64,000 nt of DNA from Treponema sp. (GTDB taxonomy: Bacteria > Spirochaetota > Spirochaetia > Treponematales > Treponemataceae): assembly GCA_017619795.1 (NCBI GenBank), contig JAFZRP010000068.1, positions 1-64,000 on the forward strand, written 5' to 3'. A model generated the notes under the pieces. The model saw nothing but the letters and a program-made list of their open reading frames with translations, was not told the DNA's origin and ran no database searches. This document shows, piece after piece, positions 37,201-45,842 of this stretch (the stretch's first letter is position 1; every line of letters starts with the position of its first letter). The position numbers were made by a program, and so were the translations under genes.

Positions 37201-37405
37201 TGGTATGCTTCCAATGTGTTTTGCTCAGAATGGTCAGGCAAGTATGGTTCGTCCTATTGCCATTGCGGTTGTAGGTGGTTTGATTTCCAGTACCTTTGTT
37301 ACACTGCTGATTATTCCGGTATTGTACAGTTTGGTTATGAAGAAAAGGACTGTACGAAGAAAACGTGATGTTGCTGTTGTTGAGCAGGAGGTTGATAATG
37401 TATAG
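34298..37405 (+). CDS. RND family efflux pump (AcrB/HAE-type permease)
   Basis: A 1035-residue proton-driven inner-membrane pump, the normal length for the family. It has TM1 at the start, a large periplasmic loop, TM2-7 around residues 335-510, a second loop and TM8-12 near 870-1015. Family motifs include the proton-relay region GLILGVGMIVDASIVMIDNI near 395 and the TM4/TM11 helices (GIIMLIGIVVNNGIILVDYTN near 920). It directly follows the adaptor. Its stop overlaps the start of the small PII-like protein gene. Confidence 0.95.
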   Translation: MSLSRKTLEHPVLILIVFALLGVVGIFTLSNVAIALMPEVENPSLSINTTYTNAGPESVEKTVTKLIENAVMSVNGLKNITSTSNESNSSVQLEFEYGTDLTEAMNDVRDKLDRVKRALPENASTPTIWRFSGDNGEIMRILIRSNRSIDDLKAIAESNIVSILEQADGVGQAEVYGGRTAQVNVRLDQNRMAAYGFTVPTITSALSKQNMELGGGKVQEGHKNYIVRTVGEYTSLEEINDTVISVINGYAVRLKDVGEATIGYADTTQESYINGEKGVYISVTKQSDANTVTVANNVYKKIEQAEKNIPSDVTLQIIQDSTDAIRETINTLITSAWQGLILAVIILFVFLQNFKSTIIISISIPLSIIITLFAMSMFGLTLNMMTLTGLILGVGMIVDASIVMIDNIFAYRQRGAKPKISAILGSQEMLMSVISGNLTTICVFIPFVFFIKDLGFMGQMFKGAIFTIVIALVSSLLVAIFLVPVLAGKFLPLSNRKEKPITNPLLKIIYKIFETVINFFTNLYSRLLRAALNNRLITIVASLCILAISASFIPTMQINQIPAGRDDQVQLNITLGTASPFEETKEIVLAMEKYVYEECKGYKTVSTSIGGRNTNRGSITIALPETAKQIDSAAEMQNKLRKHFQEFPSARFVFSEGFRGNWMGSSVDIVLLSDDLDAALNTAEAIQEVVSQNKKVSEPSISMDKGLPQVEIVIDRERAYSMGVDVATVAREINYAINGSTACTYRSNGKDYSVVVAYRPEDRKTINDLESIYVRGNGGMVSVANFASTKKGLGPVSIRRENQKRIIHVRASNLTEENDNVIEEEIRNAIQSSVIIPDSVVVNYEGAWKDTVDQYKFYAKIAIMAILLVFGVMASTYESFKAPLINLATMPFILIGVILIHKILGEALSFMSAIGIIMLIGIVVNNGIILVDYTNILVGRGLELKEACYQSGKSRFRPVLMTTLTTILGMLPMCFAQNGQASMVRPIAIAVVGGLISSTFVTLLIIPVLYSLVMKKRTVRRKRDVAVVEQEVDNV

Positions 37406-37685
37406 AGCAGAAATTATTAGCAATCAATCTGTACAAGATGATATAACCGAGTTCTTAGAGCGCGAAATTAACGGCATTCAATATACAATTATTCCAGAGG
37501 TACACGGCAAGGGCATTTCTACCAAAAAGCTTGGCGATACAGTCTGGCCCGAAATGAACTTTATTCTTTTTGCATACGTTGATCTTGAAGGCGCCCAGAA
37601 AATTAAAGCAGGAATTGCCCAAATAAAAGAAAAGTTCCCAAAAGAAGGAATAAGTCTGTTTTTCACAGAATGTGCAGATATTTAG
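37398..37685 (+). CDS. Small PII-like transporter-associated protein
   Basis: A 95-residue protein, beginning MYRAEIISNQSVQDDITEFLE, that resembles PG0541-type PII-like proteins found next to RND pumps. ATG 37398 is preceded by AGGAGG and overlaps the end of the pump gene, so translation is coupled. The family has the PII ferredoxin-like fold; a role in sensing or metal/nucleotide binding is suggested for relatives but is not established here. Confidence 0.75.
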   Translation: MYRAEIISNQSVQDDITEFLEREINGIQYTIIPEVHGKGISTKKLGDTVWPEMNFILFAYVDLEGAQKIKAGIAQIKEKFPKEGISLFFTECADI

Positions 37686-37725
37686 TATTTAATAAGTAAT
37701 TATTGTAAAATATGAAAAAAGAATA

Positions 37726-38566
37726 ATGGAATACAAACAAAAAAAACTTATTATAGAATATTTATTTATTTTAATTTTACTATTTTTTTCTTCTTGCAAA
37801 ACATTAGTTGGCGGTGGTTTTTTCCCAGTTATAACAGAGAATAACTTAACTATAGCTTCTGAGATAGCTGAAAGCGGTATAATTGTATATGATCAAGAAG
37901 ATTTAATAGATAATACTGTCTGTATAAATAACTTGGATTTTGTTACAACAAGATGGTTTTATGGGTATCGTTTTAGACATAAGTATAAATCAATGGGGTC
38001 TTTTTTGTTATAACGGAATGACACAGCCTGTAAAACTTATTTTTGATTTTTATGAAAGTGGTTCAGAAAAAAGTTATTTTGGTGATATTTGGGATTTAAA
38101 AGGAAGGTTTTGGAATATCGATGTAGAAGATTTTTCTTTAATCTATCATTTTGAGACAATATCTGAGCAGGGGATTATGCATCGTGATTCAGCAATAGAT
38201 ACCGTTTATCTAAAAAAAGATGAACTTCCTATAGTCTTTGTAAACTTCTTCATTAATAATAAGTTTTCAGTTCTGTTAGATAAATCTGATAATGAATCAC
38301 TATTTAACATTATAAAAAAAACATATCATGATGATGAAGTTCTTGAAGAATCAGGTTTAACCAGAATCAGAGATTTGATGACAGATGAAAACCAAAAATA
38401 CTTAATTTGTGATTCAGAAAATCATATTTGTGCAGAGTTTACGCGTAATTGGTATGTTTTATATGCTTCAGAAGATTATGATTATAAGTCACTAATTCCT
38501 GCAATAGGGGTTTATGCAGGCATTATTCGCCTTATGAATATGCACTATGAATATCGCAGGGATTAA
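37726..38566 (+). pseudogene. Lipoprotein gene broken by a frameshift
   Basis: Frame A (37726-38013) encodes MEYKQ..., a signal peptide ending FFSSC (lipobox) and 95 residues. Frame B, open from 37940 to 38566, continues as a Tyr/Asp-rich globular protein to LMNMHYEYRRD. The two frames overlap around 37943-38013 and together look like one protein of about 275 residues interrupted by a one-base change near 37955-37990. The composition is like the TPR lipoprotein region, AT-rich and Lys/Asn-rich. Function unknown. A sequencing error cannot be excluded. Confidence 0.65.
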
Positions 38567-38581
38567 AAAAATATGTCTAGC

Positions 38582-39568
38582 CTAAAAATGACTTTCAATA
38601 ACTCTAAGCTGTCCTTCGAGGTCTTTGAGGATGGTGGTGCGGAAGCCGAGAGAGCGGGCAAGGTCTGAGGCGGCAACGGCATTGTATTCGCCGGTTTCCA
38701 TGAGGAAGCTGCCGTAAGGGTTTAAGTGTTCTTTTATTTGCGGTAAAAGGTTTCTGATTATTTCAAGTCCATCGTCAAGCTCGGAGCCATCCTGGGCAAG
38801 TGCGCGGTCGCCGAAAAACGAAATATCTCCATCAAGGGCAAGCCGTGGTTCATTGCGGCCGTCTTGCAGGAGTGAATCTACCATTGAATGCGGAATGTAC
38901 GGTGGATTAGTCAGAATAAAATCAAACTTATAAGGAACTGCTTCGAAAAGGTTTGTTTGTACAAAAGCTACACGCGAACGTAAAAGGTCTTGAAAGGATT
39001 TGTTTACGGTTGGATTTTTAGATTGAGGCGTGGAATCATCATCAAGAAATAAATGGTAAAAGTTCTTCTCTGTAATTTCCAGAGCCGCACTGCTTATGTC
39101 TGCAAAGGTGATTTTAGGAAGTTTGTCCCCCGCAATTTCATAAGTTTCTGTAAGCGTTTTCAATACTGCCAGTCCAATACATCCGCTTCCTGCGCACATA
39201 TCGCAAATTGTAAGAATACGCTCCGGGTGAAGCTCCATGCTTTCCAGAATAAGCTCAACAGCATGTTCAACAAGGATTTCTGTATCGGGCTTTGGAATAA
39301 GCACCGATGGTGTTACAAGAAAATCATAACCGTAAAACTCCTTGTGACCGGTAATGTAAGCTACAGGAAGTCCAGTAGCACGTTTTTCAATTGCAGCTTC
39401 AAGCCAGACAAGTTTTTCAGGCGGAATCTCATCATCCTTACGGAGTAAAAGCTGAGTTTTAGTACAATTCAGGGCAAACTCCATCAGCACCTGAATATCC
39501 AGGTTTGCAGAAGGAGATTTGCCCGAAAACTTTGAAATAGAATCTTTTTTAAATTGCTGAATCGTCAT
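38582..39568 (-). CDS. prmC: Peptide chain release factor N5-glutamine methyltransferase
   Basis: A 328-residue HemK/PrmC enzyme that methylates the GGQ glutamine of release factors. It has the N-terminal helical domain, then PVAYITGHKEFYGYDFLVTPSVLIPKPDTEILVEHA, the SAM loop CDMCAGSGCIGLAVLKTL near residue 125 and the catalytic ILTNPPYIP near 225. An Asn/Asp-rich insertion lies near 185-200. It begins nine bases downstream of the transglutaminase-like lipoprotein gene and may be cotranscribed with it. Confidence 0.95.
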   Translation of the reverse strand: MTIQQFKKDSISKFSGKSPSANLDIQVLMEFALNCTKTQLLLRKDDEIPPEKLVWLEAAIEKRATGLPVAYITGHKEFYGYDFLVTPSVLIPKPDTEILVEHAVELILESMELHPERILTICDMCAGSGCIGLAVLKTLTETYEIAGDKLPKITFADISSAALEITEKNFYHLFLDDDSTPQSKNPTVNKSFQDLLRSRVAFVQTNLFEAVPYKFDFILTNPPYIPHSMVDSLLQDGRNEPRLALDGDISFFGDRALAQDGSELDDGLEIIRNLLPQIKEHLNPYGSFLMETGEYNAVAASDLARSLGFRTTILKDLEGQLRVIESHF

Positions 39569-39577
39569 GCTTTTGCG

Positions 39578-42070
39578 TTACTCAATTCCAAAAGAATACA
39601 TACACAAAGGACAGATTGTAGATTCGTGCAGACAGTTTCTTGCAAAGCAGTAAGGTGAATAATCCTTCATTGCAGAGCCGAACAAATCAATATGGTCATT
39701 TCGCTTGTAGCCTAAATCATCCATAATATTCCAGAGTGTCATTCTGTCTGTAGCCAGCTTACTTCCAACCTTGTCGTTCATATCTTTTGTATCAAAGTAT
39801 TTGATTATTGCGCTCTTGTTTTTGTCTTTAAACTTTGCGGCAAGCGTTGGATTAGATTTTTCAAGTTCAGCTATAATTTCATCCCAGCCGCCCGCATATC
39901 TGGTGAACGAATTGCAAGGCAGGGAATTAGTCCTTTGTTCTTTATTTACATCACGTTCAGAAAGATATTTTGCATAATCAAGAGAGATTTCTGCAGTATA
40001 CATTTCAAACTTGTTATCAAGACCACTTGCTTCAAGCTCTCGCTTTATCTTTGAAAGCTCTGCTTCATAATCCTTTGCAAGAATATCTGGTGTTGCACCA
40101 TTGGTATCTTTAATGTGAACAAGAAGAACTGGAATTGTCTTATTTGCAAAAAGCTTGCGTTCTTCGTGCTTACGATGTTCAAAGAAGAACTGCATACCGC
40201 CAGTTCTCCAGCAGTCAGGGGCATTCCAATATTCTTGACCAATATTATAGGCTTCTATTCCACCAAGCCTGGAGTTTCTAACGTCTGCTTCAAAAAGTTC
40301 CTTTGGAATATTGCATCCTCTTTGTCCAGGATACTTAGCCATTGTAATGTAAAAATCAATATCCTCTTGTGGAACGTTATGTTTTTGCATCCAGCTTACA
40401 AAGGCTGCAAACTCTGTATCCTGCTGATAGTTGTAATTTTTTACAGAACTTGTTATTTCATCTTTCTTGCTTAACGGGACAAGTACAACATTGTATTCCA
40501 AATGATAATATTCTTCTGCATCTCTGTCTAAAGGAATTGAAGAATCTATTTTAGTGAAAAGTTGACTAAGAATAGTTTTAGGATCATCATCAAAGCGTTT
40601 TGTGCTTCTATATGTATCACTATCATAATTAGCAGAATAGAAATGTCCGCTTCTGAGTATCCAGTTTTGGTAGACTACATCATAAATAGCAGAAGGTGTT
40701 GTTGCTGCTCCATCATAAAAATAGAAGAATGGACCTGCTGAATAACCAACTTTTACATTCCAATTATTAATTGTAAATTGACTGCCTGACTTAATTTCGT
40801 AGTTGTCATCATAAACAATAAACTTTGGTTCAAGCCATTGTGCAGGTTCTTCTGAATGTGCTGATGGTGCAATTGAATCGCGTGGAGTGTAGGCACTTCC
40901 GTATTTATAATAAACAGAAATATTACCGGCTGCCTCTGTGTTTCCAACATCTGGTGATTTTGGAGTGATTTTGTTTGTTGTCATTTTGCCACCGTATTCA
41001 TAGCTGAGCTCATAAGTGTTGTCATAAAGCAGGGTTTCGCCCAACGGGATTCTGTAGATATTTGTGTTCTTGTCGGAAATACCTGCAAGGTTAATATTTG
41101 GTATTGTTGCATCCAGATGTGAATATAAAAACTCAACAAGCTCTTTTCCATCAATTCCCAGCTTTTCAAGATCAGGATCTAAGCGTGGAAGACTTGTAAA
41201 AATATCTGCAGGTAAAGCGGGCGTTACAAGGGCATCTGCTTCTGCGCCCCAGGTATAATGTGAGAACATAAAATAGCATGGATCGGTAGCAAACCATTTG
41301 TCGTTCAATTCTTTTCCATTGGCAACAGTTCCTGTTGAACCCCAGGTTGCATCAAGAAGAATATACTGATCGTTATCTACGCAAACTCTGTTCCAGGCAT
41401 GGTAAGAGTCTCCACCACCAGGTACAAAGACATTTGCTTTTTCTGAATCTGATTGAATTGCAATACCTTCAATTTTGTCACATTTTATATCAACCGCATT
41501 GCACATTTCTTTTACAAGCTTTGCATAACCACCGCAAATTGCTTTTCTTTCTTTAAAAGCTTCTTCTGCTTCGCTTATTGTGTAGGATTGGTCATAATCA
41601 ACATGGAGAGCAATCCAGGAGTAAATTGCACGAACCTTCTGCAGTTGCGTAGTTGCAGGAGCACCGTTTACAATCTGCTTTGCGGCATTTTCAATTGTTT
41701 CTGTAGTAGAAATATTAAGGTTCTTTGCATATTCATCAATTGCAGAATAATCTGGTCTAGGGGCCGGTTGTACTGTTGAGGTGAAAACAATTCCGTTCCC
41801 GCTTTTTCTTTCACCAAGATTCAGCGTTCTATAGCCGATAGTGTAGGTGGATTTTATCTTAGGATTCAGATCGCCAGTTTCTGTTGTAGAACCGCCTTCT
41901 TGAGTTCCATTGTTACCTGAATCATCAGAATTACTTGGATCATCAGAGTCTTTTTTCTCTTCTGTATTTGTTGGTTCTGCTAAAAGGGTTTGTATAAAAT
42001 CACAGCCTGTATAAAAAAGGCAGAATACTGTTAATAAAACAGCCGCAGTTAGCTTTAGAGATTTCTTCAT
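39578..42070 (-). CDS. Lipoprotein with transglutaminase-like domain
   Basis: A large lipoprotein (830 residues). ATG 42070, preceded by AAGGAGTTGCTT, gives MKKSLKLTAAVLLTVFCLFYTGC, with lipobox YTGC and then a Ser/Asp/Gly-rich tether. The transglutaminase-like core (about residues 125-260) has the catalytic triad context ICGGYAKLV (Cys), YHAWNRV (His) and LLDATWG (Asp). The long C-terminal half, Tyr- and charge-rich with a few cysteines near the end, is not recognised. Probably an extracytoplasmic peptidase or crosslinking enzyme. It is divergent from gltD. Confidence 0.8.
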   Translation of the reverse strand: MKKSLKLTAAVLLTVFCLFYTGCDFIQTLLAEPTNTEEKKDSDDPSNSDDSGNNGTQEGGSTTETGDLNPKIKSTYTIGYRTLNLGERKSGNGIVFTSTVQPAPRPDYSAIDEYAKNLNISTTETIENAAKQIVNGAPATTQLQKVRAIYSWIALHVDYDQSYTISEAEEAFKERKAICGGYAKLVKEMCNAVDIKCDKIEGIAIQSDSEKANVFVPGGGDSYHAWNRVCVDNDQYILLDATWGSTGTVANGKELNDKWFATDPCYFMFSHYTWGAEADALVTPALPADIFTSLPRLDPDLEKLGIDGKELVEFLYSHLDATIPNINLAGISDKNTNIYRIPLGETLLYDNTYELSYEYGGKMTTNKITPKSPDVGNTEAAGNISVYYKYGSAYTPRDSIAPSAHSEEPAQWLEPKFIVYDDNYEIKSGSQFTINNWNVKVGYSAGPFFYFYDGAATTPSAIYDVVYQNWILRSGHFYSANYDSDTYRSTKRFDDDPKTILSQLFTKIDSSIPLDRDAEEYYHLEYNVVLVPLSKKDEITSSVKNYNYQQDTEFAAFVSWMQKHNVPQEDIDFYITMAKYPGQRGCNIPKELFEADVRNSRLGGIEAYNIGQEYWNAPDCWRTGGMQFFFEHRKHEERKLFANKTIPVLLVHIKDTNGATPDILAKDYEAELSKIKRELEASGLDNKFEMYTAEISLDYAKYLSERDVNKEQRTNSLPCNSFTRYAGGWDEIIAELEKSNPTLAAKFKDKNKSAIIKYFDTKDMNDKVGSKLATDRMTLWNIMDDLGYKRNDHIDLFGSAMKDYSPYCFARNCLHESTICPLCMYSFGIE

Positions 42071-42125
42071 AAGCAACTCCTTGTATAATTACTAGAATGT
42101 AATAATTATATCATGGAATACAGTC

Positions 42126-42206
42126 TTGACAATAATAATTCAATTCGCAATAATTATATCTACTAAGGCAAAGGTGTCGTAGAATTTTTTCTGCGACACC
42201 TTTTTT
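42126..42206 (+). promoter_or_regulatory. gltD promoter and leader hairpin (nitrogen leader family)
   Basis: TTGACA (42126-42131), 17 bp, AATAAT (42149-42154). The leader edge GGCAAAGG is followed by AAAGGTGTCG (42170-42179) pairing with CGACACCTTT (42194-42203), extended by TAGA/TCTG around an ATTTTT loop, then a T-run. The hairpin lies between promoter and RBS in a divergent region, so it cannot terminate an upstream gene. Confidence 0.75.
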
Positions 42207-42240
42207 GTTTTAAAATTTGACAGTCTTACGAGGCATTTTT

Positions 42241-43791
42241 ATGGGTAAACCAACAGGATTTATGGATTACAAGAGAGTTGAAAATGGAAGCTTTGCGCCG
42301 CTTGAACGAATCGGAAATTTTAAAGAGTTTCATCCGGTGATGGATGATGTAAAGCGACGGGAGCAGGCTGCACGTTGTATGAACTGCGGTGTACCGATGT
42401 GTCAGTCGGCGATTAAGCTTGCCGGTATGGTTACGGGCTGTCCTCTTCATAATTATATTCCTGAATGGAACGATGCACTTTTCCGCGGTCAGTATGATAT
42501 GGCTGCGTGGAGACTTTTGAAAACCTCCAGCTTTCCTGAGTTTACCGGAAGGGTTTGTCCGGCACTTTGCGAAAAAGCGTGCAACTGTGGAAATCCTGTG
42601 TGTGGTGATGGGGCTGTTACTGTTCACGATAATGAGCTTTACATTATAGAAAAGGCTTTTGAGTCCGGTTACATGAAGCCGGAGATTCCGGCTGTTCGTT
42701 CCGGTAAAAAGATTGCAGTAATTGGTGCTGGTCCAAGTGGACTTGCTTGTGCAGACTGGCTTAACAGACGTGGACACAGTGTTACGGTTTACGAACGCGA
42801 GGATAAAGCCGGCGGACTTTTGATGTACGGTATTCCAAACATGAAGCTTGATAAAAAGATTGTAGACCGCAGAATTGAGCTGATGAAGGCCGAAGGTGTT
42901 GAGTTTGTTTTTAATGCTGATGTTGGTAAAAATATTTCTGCTGAGCATATCCTTAGTAATTTTGATGCGGTTGCCTTGTGCTGTGGTGCAAAAAAAGCCC
43001 GTGCTCTGGCTGCCGGTGGTGTGAACGAGCTTGCTGCCGGAAAAGAAGGTGCAGAAGGCGGTATGATGTTTGCCGTTGATTTCTTAAAGGCTGTTACTAA
43101 GTGTGTAATTGCAACAACAGATGCTCTTGAAAAAATTGGAATTGTGCCTGCTAACAAACAGATTGACCAGATGCTTGTTCAGAACTTTGGTATTGAAGTT
43201 GAAGGAAAGCATGTTGTTATTGTTGGCGGTGGTGATACTGGAAACGACTGTTGCGGAACCTCAATCCGTCTTGGTGCTGCTAGTGTTACTCAGATAGAGA
43301 TGATGCCGTGCCCACCTGTTGAACGTGCGCCAAATAATCCGTGGCCGCAGTGGCCAAAGGTTCTTAAAACTGATTACGGTGCTGAAGAATCAATTGCAAA
43401 GTTTGGTCACGATCCTAGAATTTATGAAACAACTGTAAAAGAGGTTATCAGCGAAAACGGTCACATAACTGCTGTGCGTACTGTAGAAGTTGAGTTTAAG
43501 ATGATAGATGGAAAGCGTCAGCTTGTAGAACGTGAAGAGACCGAAAAAACTTTACCTTGTGATTTACTTCTTGTCGCAGCTGGCTTCACCGGTTGTGAAG
43601 AATATACAGCTCAGGCTTTTGGAGTAGCTCTTGGTGCACGAGGAACAGTAGTTTCTTCTGAAGCAAGCTATGCTACTGCAACTCCAAAAATCTTTACTGC
43701 TGGAGATATGCACCGCGGACAGTCACTTGTTGTATGGGCAATTGCAGAAGGCCGTGAGTGTGCACAGGAAATTGATTCATTTCTGTATTAA
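42241..43791 (+). CDS. gltD: Glutamate synthase small subunit (NADPH-dependent)
   Basis: A 516-residue flavoprotein that passes NAD(P)H electrons for glutamate formation from glutamine and 2-oxoglutarate. It has the N-terminal iron-sulfur cluster cysteines (RCMNCGVPMCQ, GCPLHN, CPALCEKACNCGNPVCG), an FAD GAGPSGLACADWL near residue 165 and an NADPH-type GGGDTGNDC near 330. ATG 42241 is chosen over an upstream in-frame GTG/ATG because GAGGC precedes it. The large subunit gene gltB is not adjacent or anywhere in the window. It follows a nitrogen-type leader and is 33 bases upstream of purF. Confidence 0.92.
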   Translation: MGKPTGFMDYKRVENGSFAPLERIGNFKEFHPVMDDVKRREQAARCMNCGVPMCQSAIKLAGMVTGCPLHNYIPEWNDALFRGQYDMAAWRLLKTSSFPEFTGRVCPALCEKACNCGNPVCGDGAVTVHDNELYIIEKAFESGYMKPEIPAVRSGKKIAVIGAGPSGLACADWLNRRGHSVTVYEREDKAGGLLMYGIPNMKLDKKIVDRRIELMKAEGVEFVFNADVGKNISAEHILSNFDAVALCCGAKKARALAAGGVNELAAGKEGAEGGMMFAVDFLKAVTKCVIATTDALEKIGIVPANKQIDQMLVQNFGIEVEGKHVVIVGGGDTGNDCCGTSIRLGAASVTQIEMMPCPPVERAPNNPWPQWPKVLKTDYGAEESIAKFGHDPRIYETTVKEVISENGHITAVRTVEVEFKMIDGKRQLVEREETEKTLPCDLLLVAAGFTGCEEYTAQAFGVALGARGTVVSSEASYATATPKIFTAGDMHRGQSLVVWAIAEGRECAQEIDSFLY

Positions 43792-43824
43792 TTCAGTTTT
43801 TGCTTTTTCGTAAAGGATGCGTGT

Positions 43825-45252
43825 ATGGGTTTTCGGGATGAATGTGGTGTAGTTGGTATTTATGGTGCGGAAAATGCGGCCGCACTTTCTTACTTTGCGC
43901 TTGTAAGCCTGCAGCATAGAGGACAGGAAAGCGCCGGTATTGCAGTAAGCGACAGTCATGCGGCAGGCAGTGCTGATGCGAAAATAAAGCTGCACAAGGG
44001 AATGGGGCTTGTAAGCGATGTTTTTGAACAGGGACATTTTGAAACACTTCAGGGCGATGTTTCTGTTGGTCATGTTCGTTATGCTACAGCCGGTGGCCGA
44101 ACGATTGAAAATGCTCAGCCCTTCTTAAATACTTTCCGGCTTGGTTCAATTGCACTTGCTCATAACGGTCAGCTTGTAAATTACGAAGAGCTGCGTGAAA
44201 TGCTGGAAGACAGTGGCAGTACCTTTTCTTCCTCAAGTGATACAGAAGTTATTTTAAAGCTGATTGTCCGAAAGTTTATTGAAAAAGGTGGAAAACCGGG
44301 CTCCTGCACTGACGATAATTTTTCCAGCAGCGAAAACCAGAAAAGATTTGTAGAAGCGGTAGTACAGACTGCCGGTATGATAAAGGGCTCATTTGCGCTC
44401 TGCATTATGACTGAAAATATGCTTATCGGCGTTCGAGACCCGAATGGAATCCGCCCGCTTTGTATTGGAAAAATCACTTCCGGAGATTCTTATATTCTTG
44501 CTTCTGAATCCTGTGCAGTAGATGCAGTGAACGGTGAGTTCTTGCGTGATATTGAACCGGGCGAGGTTATCGTAATTAACCGTGATGGCGTAAAGTCAAT
44601 TCGTGCAGAGAAAAAGCCAGACAAGCAGACTTGTATTTTTGAGTATGTTTATTTTGCAAGGCCAGATTCTGTGATTGACGGGATTTCTGTTCAAGAAGTG
44701 CGCTATCGTATGGGAGAGGTGCTTGCACAGGAATCGGCGGTGGATGCAGATGTTGTAATTGGCGTACCGGACAGTGGACTTGGAGCGGCACAGGGCTATG
44801 CCAGAGCCAGTGGTATTCCGTATGTAACTGGAATTATTAAAAACAAATATATCGGGCGAACCTTTATTGCTCCAACGCAGAAGGAACGCGAGAATATGGT
44901 TTATGTAAAGCTTAATGCAATCCGCAGTGATCTTGAAGGGAAAAAAGTTATAGTGATTGATGATTCAATTGTGCGCGGAACTACGAGTCGCCGCCTTGTT
45001 CAAATACTGAGGCGCGCCGGTGCGAAAGAGGTTCATTTCAGGGTTTCTTCGCCGCCGGTTAAGTTTCCCTGTCACCTTGGAATTGACACTCCAAGTAAAA
45101 GTGAGCTTATTTCAAGTACGCATGAGCTTGAAGAAATACGAAAAGAAATTGGAGCAGATTCGCTTGCATTTATCAGTCTGGAGGGAATGGTTCGTGCGTT
45201 CGGCGCAGATTCGTTCTGTAAGGGTTGCTTTAGCGGTGTGTATCCGGTTTAG
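43825..45252 (+). CDS. purF: Amidophosphoribosyltransferase
   Basis: First enzyme of purine synthesis, transferring glutamine amide nitrogen to PRPP (475 residues). Residues 1-6 (MGFRDE) look like a short propeptide before the catalytic Cys in CGVVGIYG. Other motifs are LQHRGQESAGI, SVGHVRYATAG, IGVRDPNGIRPL, the PRPP loop VIVIDDSIVRGTTS near residue 375, and a Cys-rich end (CKGCFSGVYP). It shares the gltD transcript. Confidence 0.96.
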   Translation: MGFRDECGVVGIYGAENAAALSYFALVSLQHRGQESAGIAVSDSHAAGSADAKIKLHKGMGLVSDVFEQGHFETLQGDVSVGHVRYATAGGRTIENAQPFLNTFRLGSIALAHNGQLVNYEELREMLEDSGSTFSSSSDTEVILKLIVRKFIEKGGKPGSCTDDNFSSSENQKRFVEAVVQTAGMIKGSFALCIMTENMLIGVRDPNGIRPLCIGKITSGDSYILASESCAVDAVNGEFLRDIEPGEVIVINRDGVKSIRAEKKPDKQTCIFEYVYFARPDSVIDGISVQEVRYRMGEVLAQESAVDADVVIGVPDSGLGAAQGYARASGIPYVTGIIKNKYIGRTFIAPTQKERENMVYVKLNAIRSDLEGKKVIVIDDSIVRGTTSRRLVQILRRAGAKEVHFRVSSPPVKFPCHLGIDTPSKSELISSTHELEEIRKEIGADSLAFISLEGMVRAFGADSFCKGCFSGVYPV

Positions 45253-45273
45253 TATTGTTTTAAGCTTATCGTC

Positions 45274-45840
45274 TTAGCCCATTCTTCGGATAATTTCTTC
45301 GGCAATGGCAATACGTTTCATACTGCGGTCCATTGCCTCTTTTTCTATATAGCGGTGAGCTTCTGGCTCTGTCATATTCATGTTCTGCATTAAAAGCATT
45401 TTTGCACGGTTTACCTGCTTAATTTCTTCCATTTTAACCTTAAGCTTTGTGGTCTGGCTGGAAAGCACCTGCACTTTGTATTGAACGGCAATTGCCGCCT
45501 TTATCATATTGTAAAAATAATACTGATCAAATGGATTTGGCATTGTAATTATGCCATAGCCTTCTACGCGGTAGCTGACTTCTTCAAAAAGCTGTTGCGG
45601 AGTAAGCAGCAGAATTGTACTCAAGGATTCCGAAGCATCAATTGCAAAATCAGCACCGCTTCCTTCAGCATAATCAACAAGGATAATGTTATAGACACGC
45701 TCAGAAACCCTGCGGCGCGCTTCGTTGAAGTCGGTTATAACTTCTGTTTCAAAAAGCGGTGGCATGAGCATAACGCTTACAGTTGAGGAAAGCTTTACAT
45801 CTTTTGTTACAACTAAAACGCTGTGGGTATCTTCTGTCAT
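45274..45840 (-). CDS. ANTAR-domain RNA-binding antiterminator (NitR/AmiR-like)
   Basis: A 188-residue regulator. The N-terminal part has a response-regulator-like fold (VLVVTKDVKLSSTVSVML, then IILVDYAEGSGAD), with an Asp in VDYA but lacking the full acidic pocket of a standard receiver. Residues about 125-188 form an ANTAR domain: a coiled-coil helix (KLKVKMEEIKQVNRAKMLLMQNMNMTEPEAHRYIEKEAMD) and a C-terminal RIAIAEEII. ANTAR proteins bind leader RNA and prevent intrinsic termination. It is the third gene of pyrG-glnA-ANTAR. The clostridial glnA-NitR pairing is the nearest known precedent. Seven nitrogen-related genes here have hairpin leaders, so it is a candidate regulator of them. Confidence 0.85.
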   Translation of the reverse strand: MTEDTHSVLVVTKDVKLSSTVSVMLMPPLFETEVITDFNEARRRVSERVYNIILVDYAEGSGADFAIDASESLSTILLLTPQQLFEEVSYRVEGYGIITMPNPFDQYYFYNMIKAAIAVQYKVQVLSSQTTKLKVKMEEIKQVNRAKMLLMQNMNMTEPEAHRYIEKEAMDRSMKRIAIAEEIIRRMG

Positions 45841-45842
45841 TT

